A stretch of DNA of 64,000 bases from an uncultured Devosia sp. (GCF_963517015.1 NZ_CAUQDV010000001.1:1928001-1992000); one strand, 5' to 3'. Numbered from the stretch's first letter, positions 15,663 through 24,136 are shown. The notes: generated from the sequence alone by a model not told the origin. Numbers and translations are program-made.

Positions 15663-16868
15663 TCAGGCGCGCAGGCGGCTGCCGGTGCGGCGCTCGTGGC
15701 CGGTGGGGACGGTGCGGAGCGGGACAGCGCCGAGGACGGCTCTATCCTTGCCGCTACGCTTGGCGTCGTAGAGGGCCTGGTCGGCGTGGCTCATCATTTC
15801 GCTGATCGATTCCGTGCCGGTGCCGGAATGAAGGCCCATGCTCAGGGTGATGATGTGATCGGCGGGAATGCCGGAGAAGCTGCCTTGCGCAAGTTCGCCG
15901 CGAATGGCGGCGGCATGATCGAGCAGTTCGGTGCGCGACACATCGCGGTAGAACAGCGTGAATTCCTCGCCACCGGTGCGGGCAACGAGTTCGGCCTTGC
16001 CGCGCTGCGACAGGATGTGGGCGACCGATGCAATGACATTATCGCCGACGCCGTGGCCATAACTGTCATTGACCAGCTTGAAGTTGTCGATGTCGACTAT
16101 CATGACGCCCGGCCGGGTGTTGTTGCGCGACCCGAGAAGGAATTTCTGCACGCCCTTGTCGAAGCCGCGGCGGTTGAGCAGGCCGGTGAGGAAGTCGCGA
16201 TTGGCTTCGAGGGAGAGCTCGTCGAAGAGTTTGAGCGCAAGGGCCGCCAGGAAGGCCAGGCCGATGGCGATGGCAAGAATGGGCGTCGCCGCCTGGACCG
16301 TGGCCCAATAGGTGGACTCGCGGAAGGAGCCGCCGGCATTGGTATCGAGCTGATTGAGCAGGGTAGCGGCGGGGCGGAGGATCGACAGGGCGGTCAGGCC
16401 CAGTGTCAGGCCGATGAACAGCCAGTCCATGCCCTTGAGCGGGGAGACGCGGAACAGTTTCCACGCCGTGGTGGCCGTGATGACCACATAGGCGACGCTG
16501 ACCACATAGATGCGGGCTTCGGTCGATGGGGCGGCCGTGAGGAACCACATGAACCCGGCAGCGCAGACCAGGCTGGTGATCGCGAAAAGGCCTGTCGGCA
16601 CGCGCGCCCTGACACGCAGCAAGGCTCCGATGCAGGCGGAGGTAATGGCGATCAGGAAGAAGAGATTGGCTGCGACGCGCGAAAGAATTGAGTCAAAGCC
16701 GGGCAGGAAGTCATTGACGACAAAGGCCAGACCGCTGGTGAGGAAAGCAAGCGCGAGCATGCCGAGATAGGTCTGGTCCGGACGTTTGCGCCAGAGCAGC
16801 AGGAAGGTCGCGACCAGGATCGCCGAAACGCCCGGATTCAATAGCGTAAAGAAAAAATGCCCAGTCAC
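15663..16868 (-). CDS. membrane-bound diguanylate cyclase (GGDEF)
   Basis: This 401-residue protein has about six N-terminal membrane helices (residues ~1-215) and a C-terminal GGDEF domain. The domain is marked by 'DFLTGLLNRRGFD', 'VMIVDIDNFKLVNDSYGHGVGD', the signature 'ARTGGEEF' and 'HADQALYDAKRSGKDRA'. GGEEF is an active variant, so it should make cyclic di-GMP from GTP. The position of the inhibitory I-site (RxxD) reads RGKA, so product feedback is probably absent. A cyclic di-GMP receptor candidate (PilZ) is at 26274-26921, and an exopolysaccharide locus lies at 48-60 kb. Confidence 0.9.
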   Translation of the reverse strand: MTGHFFFTLLNPGVSAILVATFLLLWRKRPDQTYLGMLALAFLTSGLAFVVNDFLPGFDSILSRVAANLFFLIAITSACIGALLRVRARVPTGLFAITSLVCAAGFMWFLTAAPSTEARIYVVSVAYVVITATTAWKLFRVSPLKGMDWLFIGLTLGLTALSILRPAATLLNQLDTNAGGSFRESTYWATVQAATPILAIAIGLAFLAALALKLFDELSLEANRDFLTGLLNRRGFDKGVQKFLLGSRNNTRPGVMIVDIDNFKLVNDSYGHGVGDNVIASVAHILSQRGKAELVARTGGEEFTLFYRDVSRTELLDHAAAIRGELAQGSFSGIPADHIITLSMGLHSGTGTESISEMMSHADQALYDAKRSGKDRAVLGAVPLRTVPTGHERRTGSRLRA

Positions 16869-16941
16869 TGGCCTGAAATATCCGCGTATGCCCCGCAGCC
16901 ATCAGGCCCCAATTCCGATAAGGAAGCGTTAAATCAATGTC

Positions 16942-17436
16942 CTAGTCGAATGACTGGAACATCACGAAACTATCCACATAGCCGTGGGTGGGGTGGCGGA
17001 ACGCCATGGGGAGCGTACCGACGATATCGAAGCCCAGGCTTTGCCAGAGGGCAACGGCGCGGGTGTTGGTCGAGACAACGTGGTTGAACTGCATGGCGCG
17101 GAAGCCGCGGTCCCGGGCGCGGATCAGGGAGTGCTGGCACATGGCGCGGGCGATGCCCTTGCCCTGGGCCGCCGGCGCAGTCATGTAGCCGCAATTGGCG
17201 ACATGGGCGCCGCCGCCCTGCTGATTGGCCATGAGGTAATAGGTGCCGAGGATGATGCCGTCCTGTTCGGCGACGAAGACCTCGTGGGTCGGGCCGAACC
17301 AATAGGCGATGACGCCTGCCGCATCGAGATCGGTGGCGATGGCATAGGTTTCGCCGGCGGCCAGGGTGGGCGCGACGATGGCGAGGACGGCGGGAATGTC
17401 GGCGTCAGCGGCGGGGCGTATGGTCGTCTGGGTCAT
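16942..17436 (-). CDS. GNAT family N-acetyltransferase
   Basis: This 164-residue protein begins MTQTTIRPAADADIPAVLAI and contains the acetyl-CoA motif 'AAQGKGIARAMCQHSL' (Q-x-x-G-x-G/A) and 'NTRAVALWQSLGFDIVGTLP', the standard motif A and B regions. The ATG at 17436 lies inside the 3' end of the upstream MFS gene (32-nt overlap), so the two are translationally coupled. The substrate is unknown. Small-molecule or antibiotic acetylation beside an exporter is possible but not shown. Confidence 0.85.
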   Translation of the reverse strand: MTQTTIRPAADADIPAVLAIVAPTLAAGETYAIATDLDAAGVIAYWFGPTHEVFVAEQDGIILGTYYLMANQQGGGAHVANCGYMTAPAAQGKGIARAMCQHSLIRARDRGFRAMQFNHVVSTNTRAVALWQSLGFDIVGTLPMAFRHPTHGYVDSFVMFQSFD

Positions 17437-18745
17437 CGTCTTCTTCGATCGGGGCGAGACGCACCTGGCCGGGCGGTGGCGTGCCCGGGACATGCGGATG
17501 GTCGGCGATGGACGGGCGGCGGCCCAGTTCGAATCGCCAGGCAGCAATGGCAAAAAGGAACAGGGCCATGACCACGGCAATGGCACAGGCAATGAAAGGC
17601 GCACCGGGGAAGTAGTGACCGGAGGTCGGCGCCGCGGTGTAATAGGAAAAGATCTGCGTGGCGCCGAGTGGGCCGATGATGGTGGCGAGCGACGAGGCGG
17701 CGTTGACGGCGCCCTGCAGCTCGCCCTGGCTATTGTCGGGCACCTGGCGGGAGAGAATGCCGTTGATGGCGGGCGGGGCAAATCCGCTCACCGTGCCGAT
17801 CGCAATGAAGAGGTAGAGCTGGTAGACATCGGCGGAAAAGGCGATGCCGGCGAAAGCGGTTGCGGCGGCCAGGAGTCCGACGATGCCGACGGCGGGTTCG
17901 CCGATGCCCTTGGACAGGGGCGCGGCAAGGACCGCCTGGCTGAAGGCGAAGCCGATGCCGAAGGCGCCAAGAGTTCGGCCGATGGTGGAGGAGGTGAAGG
18001 CAAACACTTCCACGGTGAAATAGCTGAAGACCGTCGGCAGGGCCTGGGTGGCGAGCTGAAGGAAGAACAGCACGGCCAGCAGCCAGATGACCGAGGGGTA
18101 TTTGCGCAGGGCGACGACGGCGCCGAGGGGATTGGCACGGCGGATGTCGAATTTGCGGCGCGAGGTCTTCGGCAGGCTCTCTGGGAGGACCAGGAGGCCA
18201 AAGAGGAAATTGGCAAAGGCGAGGCCCGCGGCGGCATAGAAGGGCACGCGGGGGCCCAGTTCGCCCAGTTCGCCGCCAATGACCGGGCCGATGATGAAGC
18301 CGAGGCCGAAGGCGGCGCCGATCAGGCCGAAGCGATGGGTGCGCTTATGGGGCGGGGTGATGTCGGCCATGTAGGCGGTGGCGGTGGCCAGAGCGGCACC
18401 GGCAATGCCGGCGATGATACGGCCGATGAAGAGATACCAGACGAATGGCGCGATCGACATCATCAGGTAGTCGAAGGTCAGACCCAGCAGCGAGGCGAGG
18501 AGGATCGGTCGCCGGCCGAAGCGGTCCGAAAGATTGCCGAGGATGGGCGAGAAGATGAACTGCATGGCCGCATAGACAAAGACCAGGTAACCGCCGATGA
18601 CGGCGGCATTGGCGACGCTGCCGCCGGTGAGGTCTTCGAGCAGTTCGGGCAGGACCGGCACGATGATGCCCACGCCGATCATGTCCAGCAGGATCGTCAC
18701 CAGGATACAGGTGAGGGTCAGGCGTGAGCGGGTCGCTGCTTGCAT
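17405..18745 (-). CDS. MFS transporter, TetA-like drug/H+ antiporter family
   Basis: This 446-residue protein with 12 predicted helices has the MFS motif A 'GNLSDRFGRRPILLASLLGL' in loop 2-3 and 'GRIIAGIAGAALATATAYMADI' in helix 5, close to TetA-type exporters. The C-terminal tail is acidic and cytoplasmic ('APIEEDDDPDDHT'). The ATG at 18745 (MQAATRSRLT) is preferred to 18808 because the first helix follows shortly. It overlaps the GNAT gene. Drug specificity cannot be inferred; most chromosomal members in this order are not tetracycline resistance determinants. Confidence 0.85.
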   Translation of the reverse strand: MQAATRSRLTLTCILVTILLDMIGVGIIVPVLPELLEDLTGGSVANAAVIGGYLVFVYAAMQFIFSPILGNLSDRFGRRPILLASLLGLTFDYLMMSIAPFVWYLFIGRIIAGIAGAALATATAYMADITPPHKRTHRFGLIGAAFGLGFIIGPVIGGELGELGPRVPFYAAAGLAFANFLFGLLVLPESLPKTSRRKFDIRRANPLGAVVALRKYPSVIWLLAVLFFLQLATQALPTVFSYFTVEVFAFTSSTIGRTLGAFGIGFAFSQAVLAAPLSKGIGEPAVGIVGLLAAATAFAGIAFSADVYQLYLFIAIGTVSGFAPPAINGILSRQVPDNSQGELQGAVNAASSLATIIGPLGATQIFSYYTAAPTSGHYFPGAPFIACAIAVVMALFLFAIAAWRFELGRRPSIADHPHVPGTPPPGQVRLAPIEEDDDPDDHTPRR

Positions 18746-18858
18746 GCTGGTGGCGCTAACCTTCTGATCGGCGGCGGGTCTGGCGGTGTCGCGCAGTTGA
18801 CACAGCACGGGTCAGCAACGCAAGGCCGAAGGGGGCTGCATGGTTCCATGCCGCCGGC

Positions 18859-20064
18859 TTACTCGGTGTGACTTAATGTCTGAAGCTGTGCAATTTCATG
18901 GCCGTAGAGCCAAGAAAGGCGCCGGATATGGCCGGTGCGGCCCTGGATGCGGACGCCCAGATTGCGGGCAATGCTCATTGGCCAGCGCATGTGGAAGATC
19001 TGGCCGTTGAGCAAGGAAAGGTCGGCGACCCGGGTGACGCGCGGCTGGCGGATCTTTTCGTAGGCGCCGAATGCGACTTCGACCGAGGATTGGCTGACGA
19101 GGAGCGGGGCGAGCACGGCGGCGTCTTCGATGCTCATGGCGGCGCCCTGGGCCTGGAAGGGCACCATGGCATGGGCAGCGTCGCCGATCAGGCCGATCTT
19201 GTCCTTGTGCCAGAGGGGCGTGCGGACGGTGAACAGCGGCCAAGTGGTCCAGGTGCTGCCGGCGGCCTTGAGCAGGGCCTCGATGCGCGGGCTTTTCTGG
19301 ATGGTGTCCGGCAGATCGGGGCGGTCTCCGAGATCGATGTCGGAGAGCTTGGCCTTGGCAAAAAGCGCGAGGTTGACCTGCTGGCGGTGGTGCAGCGGAT
19401 AGCAGACCATATGGTAGTCGGGACCGAAGAGGACCGAAACCTTGTCGAGTGCGATCAGGCTTTTGGCCGCTTCGAAGGAGACGAGGGCGCGCCAGGCGAC
19501 GCGATTGCCGAATTTGGCAACGGGACCGTCGAGCAGGCGGGCGCGAGTCTGGGAATGGACACCGTCGGCGCCGATGAAGGCGCGGCCGCGACCGGTGCGG
19601 CTCTGGCCACTGGATTCGGTGATGGTGACGGTGACACCATCGGAATGGGATGCGATGTCCCAGGTCTTTACGCCAAAGATGATGTCGATGTTGGCGAAGC
19701 GGCGCGTGGCCTTGTAGAGCGCCTCGGCGAGATCGGCGCGGTGCATGACGGCATAGGGCGCGCCGAAGGTCTCGCGCATGATGGCGCCCATCTGCATGGT
19801 GGCGATGGGCCGGCCATGCCGATAGGGATAGATGTCGACGCCCTCTGGCTCGAAGGCAACCGCGGTCAGGGCTTCACCGAGGCCAAGATTGTCGAGCACT
19901 TTCCGGGCGTTGGGGCTGATCTGCAGGCCGGCGCCGAATTCGGAAATGGCGGCATGGCGCTCAAGCACGACGACATGGGCGCCGAATTTGGCAAGAGCGA
20001 GAGCGAGCGTCAGCCCGGCAATGCCGGCACCGGCGATATAATAGGTCTGGCCCGTAGCGGGCAT
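18859..20064 (-). CDS. FAD-dependent monooxygenase (group A aromatic hydroxylase type)
   Basis: This 401-residue flavoprotein has the FAD-binding 'YIAGAGIAGLTLALALAKFG' at the N-terminus, the 'GADGVHSQTR' (DG) motif in the middle and 'IGLIGDAAHAMVPFQAQGA' (GD motif) at about residue 285. This is the three-motif signature of PHBH-fold hydroxylases, and the layout resembles salicylate and 3-hydroxybenzoate 6-hydroxylases. It lacks neighbouring aromatic catabolic genes, so the substrate is open. The zinc-finger gene lies 11 nt upstream on the same strand. Confidence 0.85.
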   Translation of the reverse strand: MPATGQTYYIAGAGIAGLTLALALAKFGAHVVVLERHAAISEFGAGLQISPNARKVLDNLGLGEALTAVAFEPEGVDIYPYRHGRPIATMQMGAIMRETFGAPYAVMHRADLAEALYKATRRFANIDIIFGVKTWDIASHSDGVTVTITESSGQSRTGRGRAFIGADGVHSQTRARLLDGPVAKFGNRVAWRALVSFEAAKSLIALDKVSVLFGPDYHMVCYPLHHRQQVNLALFAKAKLSDIDLGDRPDLPDTIQKSPRIEALLKAAGSTWTTWPLFTVRTPLWHKDKIGLIGDAAHAMVPFQAQGAAMSIEDAAVLAPLLVSQSSVEVAFGAYEKIRQPRVTRVADLSLLNGQIFHMRWPMSIARNLGVRIQGRTGHIRRLSWLYGHEIAQLQTLSHTE

Positions 20065-20075
20065 GGCAATAGTTC

Positions 20076-20315
20076 TCAGGCGGCGTTGAAAATGGCGGAG
20101 ACGGGATTGGCCGAGCCGGCTTCAAGGCGGGAGTTGAAGACGTAATGGGTTGAGCAATATGGACAAACGGCTTCGTTGTCCTTGCCCATGTCGATGAAAA
20201 TATGCGGATGGTCAAATGGGGGCAGGGCGCCGACGCACTGGAATTCCTTGGAGCCGACTTCGATCTGGCGCAGGCCGTCGGTGTTGTGGAAGTGGGGCGT
20301 GTTGCCGTGTGCCAT
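20076..20315 (-). CDS. zinc-finger domain protein (zf-CHCC / NDUFS6-like)
   Basis: This 79-residue protein begins MAHGNTPHFHNTDGLRQIEV and has 'EFQCVGALPPFDHPHIFIDM' and 'AVCPYCSTHYVF'. The C-x(n)-H-x(n)-C-x2-C arrangement matches the zf-CHCC domain found in mitochondrial complex I subunit NDUFS6 and its alphaproteobacterial homologues. In alphaproteobacteria such proteins are small complex I accessory or stand-alone zinc proteins. The ATG at 20315 was chosen for size and spacing. It is immediately upstream of the FAD monooxygenase gene. Confidence 0.8.
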   Translation of the reverse strand: MAHGNTPHFHNTDGLRQIEVGSKEFQCVGALPPFDHPHIFIDMGKDNEAVCPYCSTHYVFNSRLEAGSANPVSAIFNAA

Positions 20316-20458
20316 GGAGATAAACCTGTTTGATTTGCGCGGACCATATGCCAAGGACAGCGCGAAGAAAAGGGCGTCACACGTCATTCGATGGCGAGTG
20401 GCATTTGGCCCCAATTGGCTAGCAGACTGTTAGCATCGAGCGCAGGAATTCGTCACAC

Positions 20459-21211
20459 ATGCAGTTCCAGTCGGATGGACTCAATCTCGCGTACCAAAGC
20501 TTCGGCGAGGGCAAGCCGGTGTTGTGCATCCACGGTTTTGCCTCGAGCGGCAAGGTCAACTGGATCGACACTGGCTGGGTGGAAACGCTGACCGGCGCCG
20601 GCTATAGCGCGATCGTCCTCGACAATCGCGGGCATGGCGATTCCGACAAGCCCTATGACACCGAGGCCTATTATCCGCAGGCCATGGCCAATGACGCGGT
20701 GGCGCTGCTCGACCATCTGGGCATCGCGCGGGCGGCGGTGCTCGGCTACTCCATGGGGGCGCGGATCGGTGCCTTTCTGGCGTTCGAGCATGAGGAGCGC
20801 GTGGCGTCGGCCATTTTTGGCGGGATGGGGATGAATCTCATCAATGGCCTGTCGGATGGCAATGACATCATTTCGGGCCTGCTGGCGCCGTCGCTGGATG
20901 GGTTGACGCATCCGACGGCGCGGCAGTTCCGCATCTTTGCCGAACATACCGGCGCCGACCGGGAAGCGCTGGCGGCCTGCATGGAAACGTCGCGAGCGCC
21001 GATGGCGCGGGCCGATGTGCGGCGGATCAACGTCCCGGTGCTGGTGGCGGTGGGCGAGGCCGACGAGATGGCGGGCCCGCCCGGGCCACTGGCCGAAATG
21101 CTGCCGCAGGGCGAGGCTTTCGTCATCCCCAAGCGCGATCATATGCGGGCTACCGGCGACAAGGCCTTCAAGACGGCGGCGCTTGAGTTTTTGGGCAGGA
21201 CATTCGCCTGA
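20459..21211 (+). CDS. alpha/beta hydrolase
   Basis: This 250-residue protein has the fold's standard marks: the oxyanion 'CIHGFASSG', 'IVLDNRGHGDSDKP', the nucleophile elbow 'VLGYSMGARI' (G-x-S-x-G), an acid candidate in 'VAVGEADEMAG' and the histidine in 'PKRDHMRATGD'. It resembles 3-oxoadipate enol-lactonase-like or general esterase members, but the substrate is unknown. It stands upstream of cysE with a 94-nt gap. Confidence 0.88.
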   Translation: MQFQSDGLNLAYQSFGEGKPVLCIHGFASSGKVNWIDTGWVETLTGAGYSAIVLDNRGHGDSDKPYDTEAYYPQAMANDAVALLDHLGIARAAVLGYSMGARIGAFLAFEHEERVASAIFGGMGMNLINGLSDGNDIISGLLAPSLDGLTHPTARQFRIFAEHTGADREALAACMETSRAPMARADVRRINVPVLVAVGEADEMAGPPGPLAEMLPQGEAFVIPKRDHMRATGDKAFKTAALEFLGRTFA

Positions 21212-21305
21212 CACAGGCAATCGTGAACCAAATCGCGTGCGCGGGCTTTGTTTTGGAGCACGAGATGCCTTATATCGGTAAATCTCGATAAAGCGGAGCC
21301 AAGCC

Positions 21306-22142
21306 ATGTCGGCCAGCGCCAAGAAGTCTGCAGAAATATCTTCGGTCGACCCCGTGTGGGAGGCTGTGCGGGCCGGAGCGCGGGGCATTGTGGCGGCCGA
21401 GCCATCGCTGGCCAATATGGCCGTTTCGGCGATTCTCAACCATGAGACGTTTGAGCAGGCTCTTGCGCATCGCCTTGCCGCGCGCCTCGATCATGACGAC
21501 GTTTCCGCCGACCTGATCCGCCAGGCCTTTGCCGAGACCCTGGTCGATCATCCCGAGATCGGGATCAATGCGCGGGTTGATCTGGCGGCGACGCTGGAGC
21601 GCGATCCGGCATGCCACCGGGCGATCGAGCCGCTGCTGTATTTCAAGGGTTATCAGGCGATCCAGACGCATCGCTTTGCCCATGCCATGTTCATGGCGGG
21701 CCGTCGCGATTTTGCGCTCTACCTCCAGAGCCGTTCGAGCCAGGTGTTCCAGGTGGACATCAATCCGGCGGTGCCGATGGGCAAGGGCATTATGCTCGAC
21801 CATGGCACGGGCCTCGTCATCGGTGAGACGGCAGTGGTGGGCGACAATGTCTCCATGCTGCAGAATGTGACGCTGGGCGGCACGGGCAAGTCGGACCAGG
21901 ATCGCCATCCCAAGATCGGCAATGGCGTGCTGATTGGCGCCGGGGCGAAGGTGCTGGGTAATATCAAGGTCGGCGACTGCTCGCGCATTGGCGCCGGTTC
22001 GGTGGTGCTCAAGGAAGTACCGCCGCGGGTGACGGTGGCCGGTGTGCCGGCCAAGGTCATCGGCGAGGCGGGCTGTGCGCAGCCGGCTCTAGTTATGGAC
22101 CAGATGATCTTGGTTCACGATCGCGTTTCGCCAAGCGATTGA
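21306..22142 (+). CDS. cysE: serine O-acetyltransferase
   Basis: This 278-residue protein has the N-terminal helical domain of CysE ('VWEAVRAGARGIVAAEPSLA') followed by left-handed beta-helix hexapeptide repeats: 'GKGIMLDHGTGLVIGETAVV', 'LQNVTLGGTGKSDQDRHPKI', 'GAGAKVLGNIKVGDCSRIGA'. The catalytic His/Asp region is 'FKGYQAIQTHRFAHAMF' and 'DINPAVPMGKGI'. It makes O-acetylserine from serine and acetyl-CoA, the first step to cysteine. It is followed by a DUF3126 gene, a pairing common in this order. The last codons fall inside one arm of a repeat A hairpin. Confidence 0.95.
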   Translation: MSASAKKSAEISSVDPVWEAVRAGARGIVAAEPSLANMAVSAILNHETFEQALAHRLAARLDHDDVSADLIRQAFAETLVDHPEIGINARVDLAATLERDPACHRAIEPLLYFKGYQAIQTHRFAHAMFMAGRRDFALYLQSRSSQVFQVDINPAVPMGKGIMLDHGTGLVIGETAVVGDNVSMLQNVTLGGTGKSDQDRHPKIGNGVLIGAGAKVLGNIKVGDCSRIGAGSVVLKEVPPRVTVAGVPAKVIGEAGCAQPALVMDQMILVHDRVSPSD

Positions 22143-22253
22143 GGGCGGTCTGCAAATAGCCATCCCTTGCGCTTCCGGTGCTCACGTACAGAACGTACGC
22201 TCCGCTCCGGTTCTCAGGGACGGCCATTTTCGACTCGCCCTGAACCGCCTGGC
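22131..22253. repeat. repeat A, copy 2: hairpin whose left arm includes the end of cysE
   Basis: The left arm GCCAAGCGATTGAGGGCG is complementary to a right arm whose reverse complement reads GCCAGGCGGTTCAGGGCG. The stem then continues through CATCCC/GGGACG. The core (GCGCTTCCGG, CTCACGTAC, GTACGCTC, CCGGTTCTC) is the same as in copies 1 and 3. The cysE stop codon TGA (22140-22142) is inside the left arm. Confidence 0.75.
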
Positions 22254-22416
22254 TTCACGCGAACCGAGAGTTCGGCGTGAGTATTTGCGAGGCCATGCGC
22301 GACCCTAACAACCCAGCCTCACAGGTTCTCACCGCTAAAATGGCATCCTTGAGGGGTTGTATGCGTTTGGGTTGTGACTAGATTGCCGGCTCAACGAAAC
22401 CAGCAGGACACTCACA

Positions 22417-22635
22417 GTGAACCATCCCGAGATCATCAAGCTGCAGAAGTTCCTGCAGCTGAAGTTCAACAACAAGAATATCGACGTTCGCCCGCGCCCG
22501 AAGCTGAACGATTCCGTCGAAGTCTTCATTGGCGATGAATCGATCGGGCTGATCCATGCGGACGACGAGGACGGCGACAAGTCCTACATCTTCAACATGT
22601 CGATCCTGGATATCGATCTGGACGAAGTTGGCTGA
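22417..22635 (+). CDS. DUF3126 family protein
   Basis: This 72-residue acidic protein (MNHPEIIKLQKFLQLKFNNK ... IFNMSILDIDLDEVG) matches the alphaproteobacterial DUF3126 family, which is regularly located beside cysE. The central 'SVEVFIGDESIGLIHADDED' strand-turn-strand is well conserved in the family. Function is unknown. A clear terminator follows. Confidence 0.88.
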   Translation: MNHPEIIKLQKFLQLKFNNKNIDVRPRPKLNDSVEVFIGDESIGLIHADDEDGDKSYIFNMSILDIDLDEVG

Positions 22636-22660
22636 TCGGACTGGATTGCCAAGTGTTTCA

Positions 22661-22686
22661 AACCCCCGCGCGAGCGGGGGTTTTTG
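22661..22686 (+). terminator. Rho-independent terminator after DUF3126
   Basis: AACCCCCGC/GCGA/GCGGGGGTTTTTG: a GC stem with a T run 25 nt after the stop codon. Confidence 0.9.
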
Positions 22687-22721
22687 TTTTTGGAGGAGCG
22701 GCGAAGGTGAGTCTTGGCGGG

Positions 22722-22838
22722 TACCCCCACCTAGCCTCCCCCTGATAGGGGGAGGGACCGCGCGGTGGGTGGGGCGAGCTAGCGCCGCAAGAGAGATCTG
22801 TCCCTCCCCCTATCAGGGGGAGGTTAGGTGGGGGTATC
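22722..22838. repeat. repeat C, inverted pair 1
   Basis: The left unit (22722-22757: TACCCCCACCTAGCCTCCCC, CTGATAGGGGGAGGGAC) is repeated in inverted orientation at 22800-22838 (GTCCCTCCCCCTATCAGGGG, GAGGTTAGGTGGGGGTA). Each unit has its own C-run/G-run hairpin and the pair can also form a long hairpin with a ~42-nt loop. There is no open reading frame. Confidence 0.85.
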
Positions 22839-22863
22839 CTCTGCTATAGAAAAAACCGCTTCG

Positions 22864-23244
22864 CTAACGTGCCCAGTCTTCCGGTGGTCCCGCCCAGCTC
22901 TCGCTTGGGTCTCCCAGCAACTGCATCAGTTCCAAATACACACCCTCGGATTGCCGCAGCACCTCATCATTGGTGAAACGGACCACGCGATAGCCGCGCT
23001 GCGCGAGATATGCCGTTCGAGCCGCGTCCTTCTCTGCGGCGCCGTCTAGATAATGCGTGTCGCCATCGATCTCGAAAATGACGCCGAGGCGCTTGCAGAC
23101 GAAGTCGACGATGAATGGGCCGATTGGTGCCTGCCGCCGGAAGTGGCAGCCGTTTTCGCGAAACGGCAAGATCAGTGTCCAGAACTCACGCTCGGCGGGG
23201 GTCGGGTCGTTTCGCATTTCGCGAGCGAACGGGCTGTTCTGCAT
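22864..23244 (-). CDS. DUF559 domain protein (Vsr-like endonuclease fold)
   Basis: This 126-residue protein reads 'AREMRNDPTPAEREFWTLIL', 'FRRQAPIGPFIVDFVCKRLG', 'VIFEIDGDTHYLDGAAEKDA' and 'RTAYLAQRGYRVVRFTNDEV', the full DUF559 signature. The F-x-V-D-F...E-I-D-G arrangement places D and E/D at the positions of restriction-like (PD-(D/E)XK, Vsr-type) nucleases. No methylase or restriction partner is nearby. It sits between two repeat C elements (22722-22838 and 23279-23318). Family members are often orphan genes of unknown role. Confidence 0.88.
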   Translation of the reverse strand: MQNSPFAREMRNDPTPAEREFWTLILPFRENGCHFRRQAPIGPFIVDFVCKRLGVIFEIDGDTHYLDGAAEKDAARTAYLAQRGYRVVRFTNDEVLRQSEGVYLELMQLLGDPSESWAGPPEDWAR

Positions 23245-23278
23245 ATCGTTGGATACCAGAAGGGGTTTCTAGCCAGGA

Positions 23279-23318
23279 GGATACCCCCACCTAGCCTCCC
23301 CCTGATAGGGGGAGGGAT
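23279..23318. repeat. repeat C, single unit
   Basis: ATACCCCCACCTAGCCTCCC then CCTGATAGGGGGAGGGATCG, nearly identical to the left unit of the pair at 22722. It flanks the 5' side of the DUF559 gene. Confidence 0.85.
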
Positions 23319-23345
23319 CGCATCGGGGCTCTCATTCTTCAGGGC

Positions 23346-24032
23346 CTATGACCAAGCTCCGATCACCGATAGCCACTTCTCCATCTCTGCGTCGAAACTC
23401 CGCCAGGAGGGGAGAAGGGCGACGTCGAAGGTGTAGATGGCGGCGATGCCGCTTGGCAGATAGACCGTGCGGACGCATTGGGCCGGGGTGTCCTGGGCGA
23501 CGGGCGCCTGGCATTTGGCGACGAAGGGGTTGGGCGAGAGGGCGTCATACCAGATGGCTTCTCCCTGGTAGCCATCGCTGGCCAGCATGGGCTTGCCGAT
23601 GAGGCCGGGGACGCCATTGAGGGTCGTATCATCGAATTGATGGAGATAGACCCGGTCGAGCAGGCTGGCGCTGGTGCGGGCGCGGCTGCGGGGGAGAAGC
23701 GTGACCGCAACCGGGGTGGGCTCGACGCCATCGGCTTCGAACATCAGGCGCAGGTCGATCTGGTTGGTGAAGCCGTCGCGGATCTGTTCGCCATAGCGGA
23801 ACCAGGACGACGGAATCGAGAGTTCGCGGCCGGATATGGTCTGCTGCACCGGATCGGAATCGCCGATGCCGGGAGGGGGGACGGTGTCGCGCCGGCCCAG
23901 TTCATCGATGAGATAGGCAGTGCCAACAGCCAATAGCAGGACCAGCACGGCGATGGACGCCATGTTGAAGCCCAGGTTGGGCGAGTTTTGTGGCCCGGTT
24001 TGCGGGGCCGAGTGTGAACCAAATTCCGCCAT
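23346..24032 (-). CDS. membrane-anchored protein of unknown function
   Basis: This 228-residue protein has a single N-terminal membrane helix (residues ~24-43: NMASIAVLVLLLAVGTAYLI) after a short cytoplasmic segment, so the remaining ~185 residues should face the periplasm. That region includes 'RELSIPSSWFRYGEQIRDGF' and a pair of cysteines in 'AKCQAPVAQDTPAQCVRTVY' that could form a disulfide. I do not recognise the family; no enzyme motif is visible. Similar proteins are probably restricted to Hyphomicrobiales. Confidence 0.7.
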   Translation of the reverse strand: MAEFGSHSAPQTGPQNSPNLGFNMASIAVLVLLLAVGTAYLIDELGRRDTVPPPGIGDSDPVQQTISGRELSIPSSWFRYGEQIRDGFTNQIDLRLMFEADGVEPTPVAVTLLPRSRARTSASLLDRVYLHQFDDTTLNGVPGLIGKPMLASDGYQGEAIWYDALSPNPFVAKCQAPVAQDTPAQCVRTVYLPSGIAAIYTFDVALLPSWRSFDAEMEKWLSVIGAWS

Positions 24033-24136
24033 TAACCAGATTCGCCGAGGGCAGGTGACAGGTCATCAGGCAGGCAATATGCTTAATGAAGGGTTAACAA
24101 TTGCGCGTTGCGGCGCATGTGGCGGGACGGAAAAGC

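Noticed and set aside
17405..18745. MFS gene as a tetracycline resistance determinant
   Set aside because: TetA-like sequence alone does not show drug specificity; no TetR regulator is adjacent and it lies in a conserved housekeeping setting.
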